In this document: piece by piece, positions 31,004-35,519 of the stretch | Numbering within the stretch: the first letter of the stretch is position 1 | Layout of the letters: the number at the start of each line of letters is the position of its first letter | DNA from: Oscillospiraceae bacterium | GTDB taxonomy: Bacteria > Bacillota > Clostridia > Oscillospirales > Ruminococcaceae | DNA length: 35,519 bases | Reading direction: 5' to 3' | NCBI GenBank assembly: GCA_016288755.1 | Contig: JAEELE010000067.1 | Span: 1 to 35,519, forward strand | The notes under the pieces: generated by a model | The model's database searches: none | Told to the model about the DNA's origin: nothing | The model's input: the letters and a program-made list of their open reading frames with translations, nothing else | Translations under genes and position numbers: made by a program

Positions 31004-31348
31004 AGTTGTTCCGTTACTTTCACTTCTTGAGAAAAGAACTGGGAGAATAGACCTATCGGAAGGCGCGCCAGCGCCGTGTGATTGCACAGCTTGGGAGGCT
31101 CCGCGAAAATGCACCCGGAGGAAAATGCCCGCCCGGGCTCCGGGCCGCCCGCGGGGGCTCCCCGCTGAGGAGTTGTTCCGTTACGCTCACTTCTTCTGCT
31201 GATTGAGAAAAGAACTGGGAGAATTGACCTATCAGAAGGCGCGCCAGCGCCGTGCAGTCACGAAAATTGGGCGAAGGTGCAAAACGGTTCGCGGAGCCAA
31301 AATGCCAGCGCGGGCTCCGCGCCCCGCGGGGGCTCCGGGCCGCCCGCG
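31004..31348 (+). repeat. Long direct repeat, two units
   Basis: Unit A starts at 31004 and unit B at 31171, both with AGTTGTTCCGTTAC. They share GAGAAAAGAACTGGGAGAAT, GACCTATC and GAAGGCGCGCCAGCGCCGTG. Each ends in the same 19 bases GGGCTCCGGGCCGCCCGCG (31135-31153 and 31330-31348). Unit B has a 7-nt insertion (CTGCTGA) and a longer middle. The end of unit B folds into a hairpin (31325-31348) next to the stop of the 31350 gene. Confidence 0.75.
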
Positions 31349-31349
31349 T

Positions 31350-32471
31350 TCAGGGGATTTTGCGGAACTTCACCTGTTCTGACGCGAGGCTGCCGAACGA
31401 AACGTCTTCGCCCTTCAGATACCGATCAAAGAACAACACATGGCATCTGATCAGGTTTTTCAGCATGACCTCCGAATCCAGCTTTCCTGTCAGTGCCCTG
31501 AACGGATAAAAGAACTTTGCATCCGTGAATCCGATGTGCTTCATGTCCTCAAATATCACATGATAGGTGTCTGCGTCCGTCTGAAAAAACGGTCTTGTTT
31601 CATAGTGGATGTTATCCCTGCAGCTGATCTGACAGAACGGCTTTTTCATCACGGAATCGGGATAATCGCCGAACAGCGCGCCGTCAATATTGATCCCGCA
31701 GCAAAACGCCTCATGATACCGGCATAAATAATATGCCAGACAGCCGCCGAGGGAATGCCCGGACGCACCGATTCCGCGGCTGAGATCGAGCGTGCCCGCA
31801 AAGCGTTCCTTCACCGCGTTCAGTGCGGTCAGGATGTCCCGCTCCCACTCGGGCACTCTCCCCTTGAGATAGGGGGCGTATTTGCTCTGAAACCGCTCAA
31901 ACTGCGCGAGAAGCTCCTGATCGGACGCTTTGCTTCTGACCAGCTTTCTCTGCGCGAGCAGCGCACCGATCAGGCTGGTATACATCTTTTTCTGAATGGT
32001 CCTGTCAAAAAGGTCTGTGCTGCCGTCCTCATAGTCATTTTCAATGGCTTCGTAAGCGTGACCGACAGACGCGATGATATAGCCGCGGCTCGCAAGCGCA
32101 CATAACAGATATGTGTTCGATTCCGCATAGGAATTATATCCCATGCTGAACATGATCAGCGGAAATGTCTGTCCCTGTGCGGCGGGCACGTTTTCAAAGT
32201 AATCCGCGCTGCACAGCGCATCCGGGATCGTTTTCAGCCGGAACGCTTTCAGAACCGCCGCTTTTTTTGCTTCGGAAAAGATCGCTGCGCGTTCTTTTCC
32301 TTCGACAGCTGCCGGATCCGCGGGATAATACATTCTGACTGCGATCTTCCTGTCTCCGGTCCCGCTGCCCAGCTGTTCGGTCCTGCCTGTATCCACAACA
32401 GAAAAGCATGCTGTTCCGACGGCATATTTCCCTGCAGCATAGCCCTTCGGCACAAATATCTGTCCTTTCAC
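31350..32471 (-). CDS. Alpha/beta hydrolase, platelet-activating factor acetylhydrolase-like
   Basis: A 373-residue serine hydrolase. GASGHSLGG (235-243) is the nucleophile elbow with S240; the preceding IRMYYPAD-like strand (about 43-52), FPLIMFSMGY (oxyanion side, about 103-112), CGINIDGALFGD (probable Asp) and MKHIGFTD (probable His) fit the PAF-AH isoform II fold. There is no signal peptide, so it is probably cytoplasmic. The GTG at 32471 with GGAGG 11 nt upstream is preferred; an earlier GTG at 32483 overlaps its own ribosome binding site. It is 75 nt after comF. The substrate is an unknown ester. Confidence 0.78.
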   Translation of the reverse strand: MKGQIFVPKGYAAGKYAVGTACFSVVDTGRTEQLGSGTGDRKIAVRMYYPADPAAVEGKERAAIFSEAKKAAVLKAFRLKTIPDALCSADYFENVPAAQGQTFPLIMFSMGYNSYAESNTYLLCALASRGYIIASVGHAYEAIENDYEDGSTDLFDRTIQKKMYTSLIGALLAQRKLVRSKASDQELLAQFERFQSKYAPYLKGRVPEWERDILTALNAVKERFAGTLDLSRGIGASGHSLGGCLAYYLCRYHEAFCCGINIDGALFGDYPDSVMKKPFCQISCRDNIHYETRPFFQTDADTYHVIFEDMKHIGFTDAKFFYPFRALTGKLDSEVMLKNLIRCHVLFFDRYLKGEDVSFGSLASEQVKFRKIP

Positions 32472-32546
32472 GGAACAGTTCACCTCCGATTATTCTGATC
32501 GCCGCAAAGCCTTCCGCGGGAAACCCGTTCTCCCGTCTTCGGGCTT

Positions 32547-33242
32547 TTATCCGGCTGATTGTTCCTTTTCCGCTGAACGGAGCCGCACCGCGGCAACCGC
32601 AGCATAGACATGTGCGGCGCCCGCCTCCCTGAGCAGTGATGCGCAGCGCTTCAGCGTATTGCCGGTCGTGAGCACATCGTCGCAGAGCAGAACGGTCTGC
32701 CCTTTGAGTGATCTGCGCGTGTGCTGAAAGCGCTCCGCAAAGAGCTTTCGCTCCTCCGCATTCAGCTGATGCTGTCTGAGGGCACTGTCGCGCTCGGTGA
32801 GCAGGTCGCCCCGTGCGGGACGGGCAAGCGCCTTCGCAAGGCTTTTGCCCAGCAGCTCCGCATGTGCATAGCCCTGTGCGCGGCGGCGCCGTCTGCCGAT
32901 CGGCACCCATGTCACGCAGCCGATCTGTTCGGGCATGAGCGTCTGCCTGACCTCGTCAGCGAGCAGCTCGCCTGTGCTGATGCCGAAATTCCGGCTTCCG
33001 TCCTTCATCGCGAGCACGCCGCTGCGCGCTGCCCCGCGGTAGGCATAGACACTGAACGCGCGCTCCCACGGGAATTCCTCGCCCGCATGGAGCGCCTCCC
33101 AAGCATCCGCCGATGTGCGCAGCCCTTCCAGCGCTTCGGCGCAGGCATCGCAGAAATATGCGTCATAGGCGACGGTCTCCCCGCAGCAGCCGCAGCGGTT
33201 CGGGAAGAGCAGGTCTGCCAGAAACCACGCGGCGCGGTTCAT
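32547..33242 (-). CDS. comF: ComF family protein (phosphoribosyltransferase-type)
   Basis: A 231-residue protein with an N-terminal zinc-ribbon (CGCC at 17-20 and CDAC at 31-34) and a PRTase domain. The PRPP loop is VLLCDDVLTTGNTL (about 184-197), preceded by YAHAELLGKSLAK and RRRRRAQGY. ComF acts in natural transformation, linked to DNA uptake and PriA. The ATG at 33242 overlaps the recD2 stop (ATGA); the frame extends upstream only inside recD2. Pairing with a RecD2 helicase agrees with DNA processing. Confidence 0.88.
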   Translation of the reverse strand: MNRAAWFLADLLFPNRCGCCGETVAYDAYFCDACAEALEGLRTSADAWEALHAGEEFPWERAFSVYAYRGAARSGVLAMKDGSRNFGISTGELLADEVRQTLMPEQIGCVTWVPIGRRRRRAQGYAHAELLGKSLAKALARPARGDLLTERDSALRQHQLNAEERKLFAERFQHTRRSLKGQTVLLCDDVLTTGNTLKRCASLLREAGAAHVYAAVAAVRLRSAEKEQSAG

Positions 33243-35470
33243 GCGTCCGGCTCCGAACGCAGCGGCGGGATGCCCGCGCGCATCATGTCGCTGAGGCAGG
33301 AATAGCGCAGGGTGCGGCGGTCGTTCTGCACCATCGTGCGCACCTTGCCCGGCGAGCCGATCACGATCAGCAGCCGCTTTGCCCGCGTGACGGCGGTATA
33401 GAGCAGGCTGCGGTAGCTCAGGCGGTCGCGCCCCTCGGGCAGCACCAACAGCACCGCCTCGAATTCGCTGCCCTGACTCTTGTGCACTGTGACGGCATAG
33501 GCAAGCTCGAGCTGGTCGAGCTGCTCGGGCAGATAATGGACGGTCCTGCCGTCGAAATCGACCTTCATGCGCTTGGTGCCGTGCTCGATCTCCAGCACCG
33601 TGCCCATGTCGCCGTTGAAGATGCCCTTGCCGTGCTCGCCGTTTCTGGTCCACTCCATGTCGTACTGATTCTGGATCTGCATGACCTTGTCGCCCTCGCG
33701 GAAGGTGTAGAGCGGGCTTTTCAGCGTGATCTTGCCGTATTCCGGCGGATTGACCGCCTCCTGCAGCAGCCTGTTCAGCGAGACTGACCCGAGAATGCCC
33801 TTGCGGGTCGGGGTGATGACCTGAATGTCGGACTGCGGCGTATAGTCATACGCCTGCGGCAGTCTGCGGGAATAGAGATCGCGGAGCAGTGCCGCAGCCT
33901 CATTCGCATCGCGGCGGTCGAAGAAGAAGAAATCGCTCTCCTTCCCCGGCTGGAGGTCGGGGACCTCGCCCTGCACGATCGCATGTGCCGCGCGGACGAT
34001 CGCGCTCTCCTGCGCCTGCCGGAAGATCTCGGTCAGCCGCACGACGGGCACGCGGCGGCTGTCTATCAGCGTGTGCAGCAGATGCCCTGCCCCGACCGAC
34101 GGCAGCTGATCCGCGTCGCCGACCAGCACGAGCCTGCACGAGAGCCGCAGCGCCCGCAGCAGCCCCTCAAAGAGCAGCGTGTCGACCATCGAGACCTCGT
34201 CGATGATGACGACGTCGGCGTCGAGCGGGTCGTTTTCGTTGTGCTGAAAGGTCAGTGTGCCGTCGTCGCCGTAATCGGTGCCGAGCAGCCGGTGGATGGT
34301 CTTCGCCTCTCTGCCGGTCAGCTCGGTCATGCGCTTGGCGGCGCGCCCGGTCGGTGCGGCGAGCAGAACGGTGCTGCCCGCGCGGCGGCACAGGTGGATG
34401 ACGCCGTTGAGCGCGGTGGTCTTGCCGGTGCCGGGTCCGCCCGTCAGCACCATGATGCCGCGCGAGAACGCCGAGGCGATCGCCTGCTTCTGCATGTCCG
34501 CATATTGGATGCCGGTCTCCTCCTCCTCGCGCGCGATCGCGGCGGTGCAGTCGAAATCCTCCGGCTGCGAGACCGCCATCATTGCGGCAATGCGCGTCGC
34601 GATGAAGTCCTCGGCGAGATAGTATTCCTCGAGATAGATGAAGTCGCCCGAATCGGTGCGGCAGGAATAGAGCAGGCGCTCCGTGATGCACGCGGCGCAG
34701 GCGCTTTCCGCGTCCTCCGGCGAAATCTCCAGTGCCTGCACCGAAAGCCGCAGAAAATCGCCGCGCGGCAGGCAGGTGTGACCCTCCTTCGCGGCAGCTT
34801 CGAGCACCCAGCGGAATCCCGCCGCAAGCCGCATCGGGGAATTGCGCGGGATTTTCAGGTCATCGGCGACCCGCTCCGCCTTTTTGAACTCGAGCCCGAT
34901 GCCCGGACCGCAGAGGCGGAAGGGGTTCTCCTCGATCAGCGACCACGCCGCGACGCCCCATCTGCGGTAGGCGTGCATCGCGATGCCGGCGGGGATCGCA
35001 TAGACCGCGAGCCTTGCCATGAGCGTGCGCAGCCCGAAGAGCTCCTTGGCGGCAGCCGCGATCTCGTCGCATTTTTGTGCGGATATGCCCTTGATGCGCA
35101 GCAGCTTTTCGGGCGATTTCTCGATGACCTGCAGGGTGAATTCGCCGAATTCGTCCACAATGCGCTTTGCCAGCGCCTTGCCGATGCCGGGAATGACGCC
35201 GCTTGCGAGATAGCGCTCGATGTTGACGACGGTCGAGGGGAGCGTGCGCAGGCAGCTCTCGGCGCGGAACTGCTGTCCGAAGCGCGGGTGCGTGACGAAG
35301 CTGCCGGTCAGGTCGAGCTCCTCGCCGGGCTCCAGAAGTCCCAGCTCCCCGACGACCGTGACCATTTCGTCGTCCGTCTCGATGTCTGCGACGATATAGC
35401 CGTCGGACTCGTTGTAATAGAGCACCTCATCGACCGTGCCGTGCAGGCTGAGAACCGTCCTCTGCTGCAT
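33239..35470 (-). CDS. recD2: ATP-dependent RecD2-type DNA helicase
   Basis: A 743-residue superfamily 1B 5'-3' helicase of the RecD2 type, which acts without RecBC. It has an OB-like N-terminal part (about 1-75), helix-hairpin-helix motifs (GVIPGIGKALAKRIV at 91-105 and LLRIKGISAQKCDEIA near 123-138), Walker A GGPGTGKTT (344-352), Walker B VVIIDEVSMVD (about 423-433), LVGDADQLPSVG (motif III), and AVTVHKSQGSEF with LYTAVTRAKRLL at the C-terminus. GGAGATG with AAAGGAG precedes the ATG. It heads the recD2-comF-hydrolase operon. Confidence 0.95.
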   Translation of the reverse strand: MQQRTVLSLHGTVDEVLYYNESDGYIVADIETDDEMVTVVGELGLLEPGEELDLTGSFVTHPRFGQQFRAESCLRTLPSTVVNIERYLASGVIPGIGKALAKRIVDEFGEFTLQVIEKSPEKLLRIKGISAQKCDEIAAAAKELFGLRTLMARLAVYAIPAGIAMHAYRRWGVAAWSLIEENPFRLCGPGIGLEFKKAERVADDLKIPRNSPMRLAAGFRWVLEAAAKEGHTCLPRGDFLRLSVQALEISPEDAESACAACITERLLYSCRTDSGDFIYLEEYYLAEDFIATRIAAMMAVSQPEDFDCTAAIAREEEETGIQYADMQKQAIASAFSRGIMVLTGGPGTGKTTALNGVIHLCRRAGSTVLLAAPTGRAAKRMTELTGREAKTIHRLLGTDYGDDGTLTFQHNENDPLDADVVIIDEVSMVDTLLFEGLLRALRLSCRLVLVGDADQLPSVGAGHLLHTLIDSRRVPVVRLTEIFRQAQESAIVRAAHAIVQGEVPDLQPGKESDFFFFDRRDANEAAALLRDLYSRRLPQAYDYTPQSDIQVITPTRKGILGSVSLNRLLQEAVNPPEYGKITLKSPLYTFREGDKVMQIQNQYDMEWTRNGEHGKGIFNGDMGTVLEIEHGTKRMKVDFDGRTVHYLPEQLDQLELAYAVTVHKSQGSEFEAVLLVLPEGRDRLSYRSLLYTAVTRAKRLLIVIGSPGKVRTMVQNDRRTLRYSCLSDMMRAGIPPLRSEPDA

Positions 35471-35510
35471 GCTGCCATCTCCTTTCGGTTGTGTTTTTTC
35501 CTATCCTTTT

Positions 35511-35516
35511 ATTATA
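35511..35516 (-). promoter_or_regulatory. -10 box of the recD2 promoter (-35 outside the window)
   Basis: TATAAT on the minus strand, about 41 nt before the recD2 ATG. The window ends before a -35 box could be seen. Confidence 0.6.
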
Positions 35517-35519
35517 CTG

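Noticed and set aside
31325-31348. Intrinsic terminator of the hydrolase gene
   Set aside because: The hairpin is strong and well placed but has no T-run on the minus strand and belongs to a repeated sequence, so it is listed only as part of the repeat.

Overview
The window looks like a chromosomal segment of a GC-rich, Gram-positive gut or rumen anaerobe of the Ruminococcus type (Oscillospirales). The grounds are a type I dockerin end at the left edge, a single-chain pyruvate:ferredoxin oxidoreductase, a four-subunit 2-oxoacid:ferredoxin oxidoreductase, a SpoVAC spore protein, AGGAGG-type ribosome binding sites and many near-consensus sigma-A promoters (TTGACA-17-TATAAT). The taxon is inferred, not proven. 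I saw no tRNA, rRNA, CRISPR array, transposase or phage gene.

Layout, left to right. 1-201: 3' end of a dockerin protein. 370-4171 (minus): a YtrA-type GntR repressor, an ABC ATPase, two ABC-2 permeases and a CPBP membrane protease in one tightly overlapping operon, with a palindromic operator at its promoter. 4516-7046 (plus): an EamA exporter and an NhaC-type antiporter. 7199-7951 (minus): an AT-richer membrane-anchored HExxH protein. 8180-10786 (plus): ferredoxin, alpha, beta and gamma subunits of a VOR/KOR-type enzyme. 10933-12073: a frameshifted RelE/ParE-like toxin, a Phd/YefM antitoxin and a Thr-rich lipoprotein candidate. 12115-15238 (minus): sufC, a SufB/SufD-like scaffold, a Cys-rich DUF3795 protein, ogt and spoVAC in one apparent operon. 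15707-17455 (plus): a membrane HD-GYP protein. 17547-18002 (minus): a GNAT enzyme behind a leader with an intrinsic terminator. 18464-22000 (plus): nifJ. 22234-25124 (minus): YfcE-like phosphodiesterase, RluA pseudouridine synthase, a small membrane protein and a second CPBP protease. 25221-26214 (plus): three small unknown proteins. 26815-29167 (minus): cmk, plsC and a degenerate VanY-like protein. 29401-30903 (minus): a GNAT enzyme and mreB. 31350-35470 (minus): recD2, comF and a PAF-acetylhydrolase-like enzyme.

The metabolic core is ferredoxin-linked 2-oxoacid oxidation (nifJ plus the vor/kor cluster), with Fe-S assembly by a minimal SufBC-type system nearby. The rest is housekeeping: DNA repair, RNA modification, envelope and lipid synthesis, export.

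The most unusual content is not protein-coding. A family of five tandem-hairpin elements (three single copies and one head-to-head pair) has a perfect 10-bp first stem that varies between copies with compensating changes. The single copies lie just 3' of genes in a fixed polarity. Other signals worth checking are a possible small RNA or attenuator at about 18040-18158 that carries the exact complement of the local AGAAAGGA ribosome binding sites, an 11-bp direct-repeat operator at the toxin-antitoxin promoter, a VanY-like protein that has lost catalytic residues, and the mixed suf/DUF3795/ogt/spoVAC operon.
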